Origin: a virus
Direction: 5' to 3' (one strand)
Virus record (IMG/VR): IMGVR_UViG_3300017708_002371
Span: 1 to 38,129 of that record
Length of the DNA: 38,129 bases
Part shown: one piece after another, positions 29,826-36,607 of the stretch
Numbering within the stretch: position 1 is the stretch's first letter
Layout of the letters: every line of letters begins with the position of its first letter
Notes under the pieces: model-generated
The model's database searches: none
Told to the model about the DNA's origin: nothing
What the model saw: the letters and a program-made list of their open reading frames with translations, nothing else
Made by a program: the position numbers and the translations under genes

Positions 29826-30047
29826 TTAAATTTCAAAATCCTTAGATTCTTCAATCAGTGAGTTAATATATGTTTCGGTTCCATCAAGTTTCTTGACTTC
29901 AAATAAAGGAGATCTCATGTATTTTTTAATACCTTTGTACTCCTTCATAAGTTTATCGACTTCACGTTGATTAAGAGTGATCTTTGCTTTTCCATTATAA
30001 GAATCGTCTATGTTATTATTAGAAAATCCACCAAATCCTTTACTCAT
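29826..30047 (-). CDS. small hypothetical protein
   Basis: A 73-aa protein starting MSKGFGGFSNNNIDDSYNGK, followed by a helical part (LNQREVDKLMKEYKGIKKYM) and acidic C-terminus. Function unknown. It overlaps the upstream gene by ATGA and is the last gene of the operon that starts at the promoter 31834-31861. Confidence 0.6.
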   Translation of the reverse strand: MSKGFGGFSNNNIDDSYNGKAKITLNQREVDKLMKEYKGIKKYMRSPLFEVKKLDGTETYINSLIEESKDFEI

Positions 30048-30304
30048 TTCTTTTTCTTTTCTACTGGTGCTTTATATCCATACAAGTTAGGTCTGATTCT
30101 TCCTTCAGTTTGATTGAAGTTCAATAGATCATAACGATACAAATCATAATAATGATCAAAGATATCCACCTTTTTACTTGCCATTACAATATCGTAATGT
30201 ATTTTTTTGTCAAGAACATACTCTACCATATATGAATTTGTTGGTAGAGATTTATCTTCTGCTAGTTTAGGATCGCAATCCTCATGAATGATAATAAATT
30301 TCAA
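30044..30304 (-). CDS. small hypothetical protein
   Basis: An 86-aa protein starting MKFIIIHEDCDPKLAEDK; a central DKKIHYDIVMASKKVDIFDH and Tyr-rich DHYYDLYRYDLLNF, ending with a basic run EKKKK. Function unknown. ATGA overlaps with both neighbours show co-translation. Confidence 0.6.
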   Translation of the reverse strand: MKFIIIHEDCDPKLAEDKSLPTNSYMVEYVLDKKIHYDIVMASKKVDIFDHYYDLYRYDLLNFNQTEGRIRPNLYGYKAPVEKKKK

Positions 30305-30864
30305 CTACGTCCTCCCCATGTGATATCTGGGTATGCTTCTTTTACATTATCTAAAGAAATCTTATACTTAGTGGATAATTTTTTATCCTTTACAAGAACT
30401 AAAATTTCTGCTTCTTCGGGATGTAGACCTTCAAGAATATTGATGAACATCACTTCTCTTCGGATGGAAGATAAAGAGTTGTTACCACCCTGAACAAAGT
30501 TGTAAAACTTCTCCGATTCTTTTCGGATAGATGTCTTCTTTGCTCTCTGAGATTCTTCAGCAACACTATTTTTTACTTGACTCGATGCTTTAATCTTATC
30601 AGAAAGATTGCCAGATGCTGTTACATCTTCCTTAAGATTGCCATAGGGTACATCACCTGGAGGAAGCAATGAACGAACTGTTTCATCAAAATTCCAAATA
30701 AGAATTGATTTTAATGGAAGGCAGTTATTCTTTTTAAGAACTTCTACCTTTTTTGCATTACTCCTTTGCTTTGAAACCAATTCAAGAATTTCATGCATAA
30801 AAGCATTTGTTGGAAGTTCAGGAAGAGGGTTCGTCGTCTTCTTCTTTTTCGTAGTAGTCGTCAT
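30301..30864 (-). CDS. conserved cyanophage protein (DUF6433-like)
   Basis: A 187-aa protein with ATG at 30864 (MTTTTKKKKTTNPLPELPTN), preferred to an upstream TTG. Characteristic segments: NAFMHEILELVSKQRSNAKK, LKSILIWNFDETVRSLLPPG, FYNFVQGGNNSLSSIRREVM, INILEGLHPEEAEILVLVKD, EAYPDITWGGRS. These match a family widely conserved in cyanomyoviruses that I believe is catalogued as DUF6433; its function is unknown. It overlaps the upstream membrane protein gene by 47 nt. Confidence 0.72.
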   Translation of the reverse strand: MTTTTKKKKTTNPLPELPTNAFMHEILELVSKQRSNAKKVEVLKKNNCLPLKSILIWNFDETVRSLLPPGDVPYGNLKEDVTASGNLSDKIKASSQVKNSVAEESQRAKKTSIRKESEKFYNFVQGGNNSLSSIRREVMFINILEGLHPEEAEILVLVKDKKLSTKYKISLDNVKEAYPDITWGGRS

Positions 30865-31051
30865 AACTGTTTTCAAATCGTACTGCTATAATTTCGTCTG
30901 GTAAGATGTTACCGTTTTGGTCAAACATCTCTGGGTGTGTATATCCCTTATAGGAATATAGATTCTCTTTCACTAAAAATCCAATTACTAAACCAAGTGC
31001 TAGTAAACATATCCCTAACACAATGCTGATTGCTATGATTGCTGCTTGCAT
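30818..31051 (-). CDS. small single-pass membrane protein
   Basis: A 77-aa protein with one N-terminal membrane helix (AIIAISIVLGICLLALGLVI) and a hydrophilic acidic tail (HPEMFDQNGNILPDEIIAV). GGGAGA 8 nt before the ATG at 31051 is a good ribosome binding site. The HPEMFDxNGNxxPDE motif recurs in cyanophage small membrane proteins. Function unknown; N-out or N-in orientation cannot be told. Confidence 0.65.
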   Translation of the reverse strand: MQAAIIAISIVLGICLLALGLVIGFLVKENLYSYKGYTHPEMFDQNGNILPDEIIAVRFENSYDDYYEKEEDDEPSS

Positions 31052-31242
31052 GGATCGTCTCCCTGAGAACGTTTCTTAATTTCCAAAGTCACTTCAAACT
31101 TAAACAACTTAATTTTAAATTGAAATACTTCTTCTTTTGATTTTACGATCTCCCTCCCAGATTCTAACATAAGTTCTAATCCACGGTCAACGCGGATGTC
31201 ATTATTATTTAGATCTCTTTCTGATCCTTTTGCTTTTGTCAT
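31033..31242 (-). CDS. small hypothetical protein
   Basis: A 69-aa charged protein (DIRVDRGLELMLESGREIVK; FQFKIKLFKFEVTLEIKKRS). It overlaps the upstream gene by 38 nt and the downstream gene by 19 nt, which is heavy but typical of this operon. Function unknown. Confidence 0.5.
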   Translation of the reverse strand: MTKAKGSERDLNNNDIRVDRGLELMLESGREIVKSKEEVFQFKIKLFKFEVTLEIKKRSQGDDPCKQQS

Positions 31243-31564
31243 TTTTGTACCGCATTACATCATCTAACATTCCATCAAGATATATTTTCACTTTTCTTGC
31301 AAGTGGTTTTGATAGATATCCATATGCTTCACGAAGTTGCTTATGCTCATTATCAGAACCACCTTCAATGTAATCACTAAGTTCGGAACTTATAGATGAA
31401 ATACTATTAGCACTTGAACTATGTAGTATCTCACCCAAATCATCTTTAGTAAAATTATTTTGTTTTAAATAATCATATAACTTTAGATTTAAGTTCTGTT
31501 TCAAAAACGCATCATCTACGGCACCCTCAATAAGGTTATAGAAGTCTGCTAGTTTTTGTTTCAT
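31205..31564 (-). CDS. conserved cyanophage protein
   Basis: A 119-aa helical protein: MKQKLADFYNLIEGAVDDAF, a Ser-rich middle (ILHSSSANSISSISSELSDY) and a basic C-terminus (KNDKSKRIRKRSK). Function unknown. Its start overlaps the glutaredoxin stop by one base (TAATG). Confidence 0.6.
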   Translation of the reverse strand: MKQKLADFYNLIEGAVDDAFLKQNLNLKLYDYLKQNNFTKDDLGEILHSSSANSISSISSELSDYIEGGSDNEHKQLREAYGYLSKPLARKVKIYLDGMLDDVMRYKNDKSKRIRKRSK

Positions 31565-31812
31565 TAGATTACTTTCTGTTCCTTTAGATATGCAACTGTT
31601 TCAGTACAACCACCGAGTTTGACTGAATCATTCGCACCAGCATTAAGAATTACTTGTGGGAAAGTAGATCCATTTCCAAACTCTTCATAAAACTCTTCTC
31701 TAGTATAGTCAGTTCCAAGATCATAGACAACATGCTTCTGATCTGAAAGTTGCATAATGTTTTTGATTTTGTCACAAAAAGGACAACCATACTTTGAATA
31801 GATTGTGTACAT
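31564..31812 (-). CDS. glutaredoxin
   Basis: An 82-aa glutaredoxin with the dithiol active site C10-P-F-C13 (YGCPFCDKI), cis-proline segment STFPQVILN and the GG motif KLGGCTETVAYL. It probably supplies electrons to phage ribonucleotide reductase or other reductases, as T4 NrdC does. GGAGG ribosome binding site before ATG at 31812 and a promoter at 31834-31861 make it the first gene of the operon. Confidence 0.9.
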   Translation of the reverse strand: MYTIYSKYGCPFCDKIKNIMQLSDQKHVVYDLGTDYTREEFYEEFGNGSTFPQVILNAGANDSVKLGGCTETVAYLKEQKVI

Positions 31813-31833
31813 AGAATTCCTCCAAACGGTATA

Positions 31834-31861
31834 ATTATACCAGATATTTTCTAATATGCAA
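31834..31861 (-). promoter_or_regulatory. sigma70-like promoter of the glutaredoxin operon
   Basis: Minus strand: -35 TTGCAT (31856-31861), 16-bp spacer, extended -10 TGGTATAAT (hexamer 31834-31839). The -35 starts one base after the T-run of the preceding terminator. Confidence 0.75.
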
Positions 31862-31862
31862 C

Positions 31863-31888
31863 AAAAAAGAGCCTACATTATAGACTCT
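31863..31888 (-). terminator. terminator after the HNH gene
   Basis: Minus strand AGAGTCTA, loop TAATG, TAGGCTCT (8 bp, one G-U) followed by TTTTT. It stops HNH-gene transcripts before the glutaredoxin promoter. Confidence 0.83.
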
Positions 31889-31916
31889 TGATTACATATT
31901 CAATTTTTATATAGGA

Positions 31917-32303
31917 TTATGCAACTCCTGGGATAAAATTTCTCCTAGGTTTATACCGATATAACTTGACTTTACCGTCCTCATGATGTCCTATCCAATC
32001 CTGAATTTTTCGTTTGTTTATTTCCTGAAAAAATTCCTGATTTAAATACCACTCTTGCCATTCTGTGTTTGCTTTAGATCCATTACATGATAAACAAGAG
32101 CAAACAACATTAGTTGTATAGTTAGTTCCTCCTTTTGATTTTGGAACTACATGGTCAATGGTCAGATTCTCTGTTGAACCACAGTAGGCACATTGATTGT
32201 CCCACTGTTCTTTGATTCTTCTTCTCCACATTTTCCTAGCTTCCTTTCTATTTACGGTGTGCAAGTTATAGAGATATCCTTGAGGAGATGCGTAAAGTTC
32301 CAT
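31917..32303 (-). CDS. HNH endonuclease
   Basis: A 128-aa protein starting MELYASPQGYLYNLHTVNRK at 32303. Motifs: zinc knuckle C-x2-C (CAYCGS), TIDHVVPKSKGG with the catalytic DH, and NVVCSCLSCNGSKA with the second CxxC and Asn. It is a standard HNH nuclease, either free-standing mobile or with a packaging or regulatory role. An open frame extends further upstream but runs through a terminator hairpin, so the shorter start is chosen. The gene sits alone between two terminators and has no clear promoter. Confidence 0.85.
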   Translation of the reverse strand: MELYASPQGYLYNLHTVNRKEARKMWRRRIKEQWDNQCAYCGSTENLTIDHVVPKSKGGTNYTTNVVCSCLSCNGSKANTEWQEWYLNQEFFQEINKRKIQDWIGHHEDGKVKLYRYKPRRNFIPGVA

Positions 32304-32321
32304 ACGATACGAATAAAGTAC

Positions 32322-32352
32322 AAAAAAAGACAGTCCCGTAATGGGAACTGTC
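32322..32352 (-). terminator. terminator of the purine/talC operon
   Basis: Minus strand GACAGTTCCC, loop ATTAC, GGGACTGTC (one bulged T), then TTTTTTT. It is located 67 nt after the stop of the 74-aa gene and 19 nt before the HNH start. Confidence 0.85.
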
Positions 32353-32411
32353 CAGAGAGATTTAAAAATAATTTTGACTTTGCATATAGAGTGTTTCAAC
32401 TCTCACGATTT

Positions 32412-32418
32412 TATTTAG
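32412..32418 (-). promoter_or_regulatory. CTAAATA motif fused to TTGACT
   Basis: Minus-strand TTGACTAAATA overlapping the stop of the 74-aa gene. It resembles the composite elements at 18964-18976 and 28972-28982, but no TATAAT follows at the right distance, so only the late-type element is complete. A transcript from it would hit the terminator at 32322-32352, so its role is unclear. Confidence 0.3.
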
Positions 32419-32643
32419 TCAACCAAATCCTTTATTAGTACTCTTTGTTGCATCTAATACTTCTATGGTACAACCCTTAAAGTTTCTACATTGCTCAAAC
32501 CATACTGCTCGAAGGATTTCATAGTCTTCGATTACAACTGATTTATATCCAGGAACATTCAACCTATAGGTATGACGATCATAGGTATCATCTGAGGTTT
32601 GTGTGAAGTATTGAGGATCTGTAGGATCAATTAGTTGAGTCAT
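32419..32643 (-). CDS. conserved cyanophage protein downstream of talC
   Basis: A 74-aa protein starting MTQLIDPTDPQYFTQTSDDT; beta segments TYRLNVPGYKSVVIEDYE and helix ILRAVWFEQCRN, then CTIEVLD. Function unknown. It overlaps talC by ATGA and is last in the operon before a terminator. The same kind of protein accompanies talC in related phages (from memory). Confidence 0.65.
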   Translation of the reverse strand: MTQLIDPTDPQYFTQTSDDTYDRHTYRLNVPGYKSVVIEDYEILRAVWFEQCRNFKGCTIEVLDATKSTNKGFG

Positions 32644-33287
32644 TCTTTTACAATTTTAGCAGCATCACGATCAAAGATCTCAAGACCAGCATCAGTGAGG
32701 ATGTGATCATACATTCCATCAAATACTTTTGGTGGCATTGTACAGATCTCTGCGCCATTATACCAGGAACGAATTGCACGTTGAACATTGCGGATCGAAG
32801 CAGCAAGAACCTGAGTTTCCATACGATGGATCCGATAGAGTTCGGAGATAGATCGTATAACCTCCAGACCTGCCACTGACTGGTCGTCTAAACGTCCTAC
32901 GAAGGGTGAGACATAAGTTGCACCAGCCTTTGCTGCTAGGACTGCCTGAGCAGCACAGAAGATAAGAGTGACATTGGTACGGATCTTCTCTTTAGAGAGT
33001 TCTTTACAAACTTTTAAACCATCACGAGTCATAGGAAGTTTGATTGTGCTTACACTACCAAACTTATCAACCAGTCGGATTGCTTCATTCAGCATAGTCT
33101 GAGCATCACCCATGACTTCCATACTGATATCTTGTACACCAATATCTTTGATCTCTTGGTATACAACTTCAGGATCTCGTCCTGACTTCATAATCAATGA
33201 CGGGTTAGTTGTGACACCATCAACTAGTCCAGTGTCAAAGTAATTACGAATAAGTTCTGTGTCTGCTGTGTCTAGGAAAATTTTCAT
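32640..33287 (-). CDS. talC: transaldolase
   Basis: A 215-aa TalC-type transaldolase (fructose-6-phosphate aldolase family), the length typical of this short class. Motifs: MKIFLDTADTELIRN, DGVTTNPSLI, Schiff-base lysine K83 in STIKLPMT, NVTLIFCAAQAVLAAKAGA, YVSPFVGRLDD and VLAASIRN. Cyanophage TalC is a known auxiliary enzyme that pushes host carbon through the pentose phosphate pathway, giving NADPH and ribose phosphate. It is co-transcribed with purS, purC and purM, which fits ribose supply for purine synthesis. Confidence 0.95.
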   Translation of the reverse strand: MKIFLDTADTELIRNYFDTGLVDGVTTNPSLIMKSGRDPEVVYQEIKDIGVQDISMEVMGDAQTMLNEAIRLVDKFGSVSTIKLPMTRDGLKVCKELSKEKIRTNVTLIFCAAQAVLAAKAGATYVSPFVGRLDDQSVAGLEVIRSISELYRIHRMETQVLAASIRNVQRAIRSWYNGAEICTMPPKVFDGMYDHILTDAGLEIFDRDAAKIVKE

Positions 33288-33481
33288 TTATTGTTTAAGT
33301 ACTCCCGTTCTGATTTATACAAGAAATCCATTCTTTTGTCAAGGTATATTTGAGCACCTTGATAAAGATCTGGTAGTAACCACTCATGAATAGGAAGACA
33401 TGCTTGCCAGTTCACTGGTTGGATGCAGTTCATTACCACAACAGAGAAAAATGCGGATAAGTGATTAATAATAGTAGTCAT
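33284..33481 (-). CDS. small hypothetical protein between purM and talC
   Basis: A 65-aa protein starting MTTIINHLSAFFSVVVMNCI at 33481, with GGAG 7 nt upstream; a longer TTG start is not needed. The N-terminus is hydrophobic, the rest contains PIHEWLLPDLYQGAQIYLDK. Function unknown. It overlaps purM by ATGA and talC by ATGA. Confidence 0.62.
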   Translation of the reverse strand: MTTIINHLSAFFSVVVMNCIQPVNWQACLPIHEWLLPDLYQGAQIYLDKRMDFLYKSEREYLNNK

Positions 33482-34407
33482 TTTACTTCTCCAATAATCC
33501 AAGACTGCATACCAAAAGGTGTGTCGGCAATCAAAGTTTGAGTATGTTCTGCTACTTCTTTTGGCACCACTAAACAGAATCCAATACCAAGATTGAATAC
33601 ATTACGCATCTCTTCCTCAGCAATCTCTCCTGCCTCCTGGATCTTGTTAAAGAGTTCTGGTCTCTCCCAAGCATCGTAGTCAAAGTCCACACCCAAACCC
33701 TTAGGAATACACCTAGGAAGATTCTCAGGCAGTCCTCCTCCTGTGATGTGTGCCATACCTAAGATAGGAATCTCATCTAATAGGTATTGAATAAGACGAG
33801 CATAGATGGTGGTTGGCACCAACAACTCAGGCATATCTTTGTAAAAGATTTTATTTCTCCATAGCATATCATTGACCAGTGTGTATCCATTACTATGAAG
33901 ACCACTACTCTCAATACCAATGACTACATCACCTGGTTGGATGTTACTACCATCAACAATCTCATTCTTCTCTACAATACCAGTACAAAAACCAGCAAGG
34001 TCATAATCATTTGCTCTGTAATGCTCGGCAGTCTCTCCTCCTAGAAGTTCCATTCCAGCAATCTCACATCCTTTGACAACTCCATACACAATGTCACTTA
34101 CATTGGCATCAAGTGTTTTAGTAGAAACATAATCTAAAAAATATAGTGGTTTAGCACCAGAACATATAACGTCATTGACGCACATAGCAACAAGATCCTG
34201 ACCAATAGTGGTGTAATCATCAGCAATCCTACAAATATTAATTTTAGTTCCTACACCATCAGCACCAGATACCAAAACAGGTTTCTCATATCCTGGTGAG
34301 ATCTCCATCATTCCATTGAACCCACCAATGTTAGGTGCCATTACCTTAAGATATTCCACAAAGGATCTACCCTTTTCAATATCAACACCAGAAGTTTTGT
34401 AGTCCAT
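33478..34407 (-). CDS. purM: phosphoribosylaminoimidazole synthetase (PurM)
   Basis: A 309-aa AIR synthetase, somewhat shorter than bacterial PurM (about 345 aa). Motifs: VSGADGVGTKINIC, DLVAMCVNDVICSGAKPLYF followed by LDY, GGETAEH, GLHSNGYTLV, and GGGLPENLPRCIPKGLGVDF. It converts FGAM to AIR with ATP in de novo purine synthesis. It lies in the operon with purS and purC. All recognised motifs are present, so it is probably functional. Confidence 0.93.
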   Translation of the reverse strand: MDYKTSGVDIEKGRSFVEYLKVMAPNIGGFNGMMEISPGYEKPVLVSGADGVGTKINICRIADDYTTIGQDLVAMCVNDVICSGAKPLYFLDYVSTKTLDANVSDIVYGVVKGCEIAGMELLGGETAEHYRANDYDLAGFCTGIVEKNEIVDGSNIQPGDVVIGIESSGLHSNGYTLVNDMLWRNKIFYKDMPELLVPTTIYARLIQYLLDEIPILGMAHITGGGLPENLPRCIPKGLGVDFDYDAWERPELFNKIQEAGEIAEEEMRNVFNLGIGFCLVVPKEVAEHTQTLIADTPFGMQSWIIGEVK

Positions 34408-34676
34408 TAGTGAATTTCTCCTTTCACAATTTGTTCACGACGTTTTAGTTTCCATACAATATAGTCCATGGTCGGTACACACTGAGGATTCCATCCAGCA
34501 AAGGTGGAGTGTTCTCCACTTGGAATCTGCCAACAGGGAGCATCATCGTTTTCAAGATCTAGTGACTCACGATATGCTTCGTCACCGAGTAGAACACATG
34601 CTCTCTCTGCTTGATTCAAACTACCGAAGCAAGCAAATCCATTCTTCTTAATCTCCTCAGGGATTTCGTGTTTCAT
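34407..34676 (-). CDS. conserved protein between purC and purM
   Basis: An 89-aa protein: MKHEIPEEIKKNGFACFGSL, then LLGDEAYRESLDLENDDAPC, GEHSTFAGWNPQCVPTMDYI. Three cysteines and several aromatics; function unknown. It overlaps both purC (ATGA) and purM (one base), so translation is coupled with purine enzymes. A regulatory or moonlighting role in purine synthesis is possible but only inferred. Confidence 0.65.
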   Translation of the reverse strand: MKHEIPEEIKKNGFACFGSLNQAERACVLLGDEAYRESLDLENDDAPCWQIPSGEHSTFAGWNPQCVPTMDYIVWKLKRREQIVKGEIH

Positions 34677-35371
34677 TGAATAGCAAGTGGTTGTAGTCTA
34701 TCTAGAATCTCACGATAGGCAGGAACAATATCACCTTCATCATTCCTGAATAGATCTTTATCAAATCTCTCATCACTACCGATCTTCCATAGTCTCATAC
34801 TGTCAGGACTGATCTCATCGGCAAGATACAAATCACCATGAGCATCATAACCATACTCAACCTTAAAATCTACAAGATCAATACCTAAGATGTAGAACAT
34901 CTGACGAAGGTAGTCATTGATTCGTAATGTCATCTCAATGAAAGGTTCAGGATTATATCCCATCAGACGCACACGATCTGGTGTGAGTAGAGGATCATGC
35001 TTGCTATCATCCTTCAAGAAAAACTCAACAATCGGTTGCGGTAATGGAGCACCTTCTACAAGAGTTGTCTCACGAACAATAGATCCAGCAGCACGATTGC
35101 GACAGATAACTTCTAGAGGAACAATTTCTACCTTCTTACAGATCATCTTATTCGCACCAACCATATTGATGTAGTGATTGGGGATAAGTTCTTTAGAAAG
35201 TTTCTCAAAGATAAGAGATGAGATACTACAACAAAGAGAACCTTTACCTAAAGGATGATCTTCCTTCTCTCCGTTGCCAGCAGTCACCTTATCATGATAC
35301 TCAATGATCACACGATCAGCATCGTCTCCCTGATAAACAGTTTTGACTTTACCTTCAATAATTACTTCCAT
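34673..35371 (-). CDS. purC: SAICAR synthetase (PurC)
   Basis: A 232-aa PurC of usual length. Motifs: EGKVKTVYQ, HPLGKGSLCCSISS, PLEVICRNRAAGSIV followed by RE, KDDSKHDPLLT, YGYDAHGDLYLADEISPDS with the substrate-binding acidic residues, and MRLWKI. It joins aspartate to CAIR. Commonly found in cyanophages. It overlaps both neighbours by 1-4 bases. Confidence 0.95.
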   Translation of the reverse strand: MEVIIEGKVKTVYQGDDADRVIIEYHDKVTAGNGEKEDHPLGKGSLCCSISSLIFEKLSKELIPNHYINMVGANKMICKKVEIVPLEVICRNRAAGSIVRETTLVEGAPLPQPIVEFFLKDDSKHDPLLTPDRVRLMGYNPEPFIEMTLRINDYLRQMFYILGIDLVDFKVEYGYDAHGDLYLADEISPDSMRLWKIGSDERFDKDLFRNDEGDIVPAYREILDRLQPLAIQ

Positions 35372-35565
35372 TAATCCTCCTGCTTGTATGTAATAGTAAT
35401 TTGTTTGTATACTTCATCTCTATTGTCACTGTTGTATACATTACAACGTTCGATCTTAGCATTTAAGATTTTCACTACATTATCGAGTTGTAAATTAACT
35501 ACAAAATCTGTAAATACAGGAGTGATTCCTATTTTATTAGATCCTGGTGCGTTAAAATCAGTCAT
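35371..35565 (-). CDS. small conserved protein between purS and purC
   Basis: A 64-aa protein: MTDFNAPGSNKIGITPVFTD, FVVNLQLDNVVKILNAKIER, YKQITITYKQED. Mostly beta/alpha; function unknown. ATGA overlap with purS and one-base overlap with purC. Confidence 0.6.
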   Translation of the reverse strand: MTDFNAPGSNKIGITPVFTDFVVNLQLDNVVKILNAKIERCNVYNSDNRDEVYKQITITYKQED

Positions 35566-35840
35566 GCTTCAATACCTTTAGGGAATGTTTCAATCTCAGT
35601 CAGTTCATAGTCCCAGTCTTCCATGACTGTATTGGCAAGAAATCTATCAGATAACATTTCAAGTTCCTTCTCAGCATACTCTCTGCTCTCTGCTTCCAAC
35701 CAAACATCAATGACCTTACCCAATCTAAGTTTCTTGATATCTAACTCGGACAATCTCTTACAGGCATCTCTCACAGCATTACCTGCTGAGTCATCAACCT
35801 GTGATCGTAGTCGGATGAATACTAATGCTTTAAACTTCAT
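35562..35840 (-). CDS. purS: FGAM synthetase subunit PurS
   Basis: A 92-aa PurS starting MKFKALVFIRLRSQVDDSAG at 35840. The family pattern is clear: VDDSAGNAVRDACKRL (in the family D-P-Q-G-x-A-V), KKLRLGKVIDVWLEAESREY and LLAN-like FLANTVMEDWDYEL. PurS helps PurL and PurQ make FGAM; a PurL is not in this window, so host or another phage gene must supply it. Overlaps the small gene upstream by 11 nt. Confidence 0.88.
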   Translation of the reverse strand: MKFKALVFIRLRSQVDDSAGNAVRDACKRLSELDIKKLRLGKVIDVWLEAESREYAEKELEMLSDRFLANTVMEDWDYELTEIETFPKGIEA

Positions 35841-36003
35841 TATTATAATATGCGATAGTTGCATGAAACTTATCTATGGGATCAATTGTCTCTCCCAATG
35901 CACTCCGTATTCTTACCTTCACTTCTTCATTACTAATCTCTTTCAAGATCTGTCGTAGTTCATCATCATCAAACTTGACGTAATAGTTATCACGATGCTT
36001 CAT
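35830..36003 (-). CDS. small protein overlapping purS
   Basis: A 57-aa protein starting MKHRDNYYVKFDDDELRQIL and ending DKFHATIAYYNNEV. Helical and acidic; function unknown. ATG at 36003 overlaps the previous stop by ATGA, and its own stop is 11 nt inside purS. The coupled overlaps and good coding pattern support a real gene. Confidence 0.65.
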   Translation of the reverse strand: MKHRDNYYVKFDDDELRQILKEISNEEVKVRIRSALGETIDPIDKFHATIAYYNNEV

Positions 36004-36164
36004 GCTTTCTCCCTTTCGTCAAGTGCTTCATTGATGATTTGCTTCAACTCGACACGTTCTTGTGGTGTAAAGATTGTACGAATTTTTACTGGCATCGGTT
36101 CATAACTACTTGGTTTCTTTGATTTACCAGGAAAACTCATACCCTGTGTGTCAATTTTATCCAT
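36000..36164 (-). CDS. small conserved cyanophage protein, first gene of the purS operon
   Basis: A 54-aa protein if started at 36164 (MDKIDTQGMSFPGKSKKPSS); ATG at 36140 (MSFPGK) is an alternative. Neither has a good ribosome binding site: the first touches the terminator T-run, the second has AGGG only 1-2 nt away. A basic N-terminus is followed by PMPVKIRTIFTPQERVELKQ and a helix IINEALDEREKA. Function unknown. A longer frame through the terminator is rejected. Confidence 0.6.
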   Translation of the reverse strand: MDKIDTQGMSFPGKSKKPSSYEPMPVKIRTIFTPQERVELKQIINEALDEREKA

Positions 36165-36189
36165 AAAAAAAGAGGGTTGTTTGACCCTC
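36165..36189 (-). terminator. terminator after the psbD operon
   Basis: Minus strand GAGGGT, loop CAAACA, ACCCTC followed by TTTTTTT. It is 16 nt after the stop of the 25-aa Cys-rich gene and directly before the next ATG. Confidence 0.85.
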
Positions 36190-36204
36190 GTAGTATACCA
36201 TAGA

Positions 36205-36282
36205 TTATTTGTTGTGTCTAGGAGGTGGTCTGAATGGACAATCTGGACATCCAGCACCACAACATCCTCTATTCTTTATCAT
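36205..36282 (-). CDS. 25-aa cysteine-rich micro-protein
   Basis: A 25-aa reading frame from ATG at 36282 starting MIKNRGCCGAGCPDCPFRPP. The CCGxGCxxCP pattern is that of the small oxidoreductase-like/DUF5522 family, four Cys that could bind a metal. It overlaps the upstream gene by 14 nt and lies directly before the terminator. Very short, so coding status rests on the motif. Function unknown. Confidence 0.6.
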   Translation of the reverse strand: MIKNRGCCGAGCPDCPFRPPPRHNK

Positions 36283-36481
36283 ACAATTTCTCTAGTTTTT
36301 CTCTAGAGAGATCTACATACATCACTTCCTCACCAGGAGCAGGTGCTTCAGGATGCTTTGGTTTAGGAGGTGTACTCATCTCTATGTTAATAGATTGAAT
36401 ATTACTCCACATCATTGCAAACGCAGCACCTCCAATGATAGAGAAGCATACAAAATAAAGAAAGACTTCAAAGTTATTCAT
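36269..36481 (-). CDS. small membrane-anchored protein
   Basis: A 70-aa protein with an N-terminal membrane helix (FLYFVCFSIIGGAAFAMMW), then a Pro-rich linker (STPPKPKHPEAPAPGEE) and a helical tail. Function unknown. It follows the 40-aa membrane gene by 1 nt in the psbD operon. Confidence 0.68.
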   Translation of the reverse strand: MNNFEVFLYFVCFSIIGGAAFAMMWSNIQSINIEMSTPPKPKHPEAPAPGEEVMYVDLSREKLEKLYDKE

Positions 36482-36482
36482 A

Positions 36483-36605
36483 TTAGTTTCCTTGGTAAGA
36501 TGGGACCATCATACCACCATCTTGATCATCGTCATCGTCAGGATTCTGAGCAACAAAGAACAAGATTAGTAGTGCAATCCAAATTAAAACATATTCAAAG
36601 TGCAT
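36483..36605 (-). CDS. 40-aa membrane micro-protein
   Basis: A 40-aa frame from ATG at 36605: MHFEYVLIWIALLILFFVAQ (one membrane helix) followed by NPDDDDDQDG and GGMMVPSYQGN at the end. Gaps of 2 and 1 nt to its neighbours. Small photosystem-like single-helix proteins are common beside cyanophage photosynthesis genes, but no specific identity can be assigned. Confidence 0.65.
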   Translation of the reverse strand: MHFEYVLIWIALLILFFVAQNPDDDDDQDGGMMVPSYQGN

Positions 36606-36607
36606 AG

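Noticed and set aside
31206-31212. CTAAATA on the minus strand in the 69-aa gene
   Set aside because: It is inside coding sequence (Leu-Asn-Asn codons) and no gene starts just downstream.
32304-32399. N-terminal extension of the HNH protein
   Set aside because: The extension would be translated from a strong terminator hairpin, reads as an unlikely hydrophobic segment, and is not part of HNH proteins.
36190-36260. Extension of the 54-aa gene through the terminator
   Set aside because: The frame runs over the Cys-rich gene and the hairpin; starts at 36164 or 36140 are simpler.
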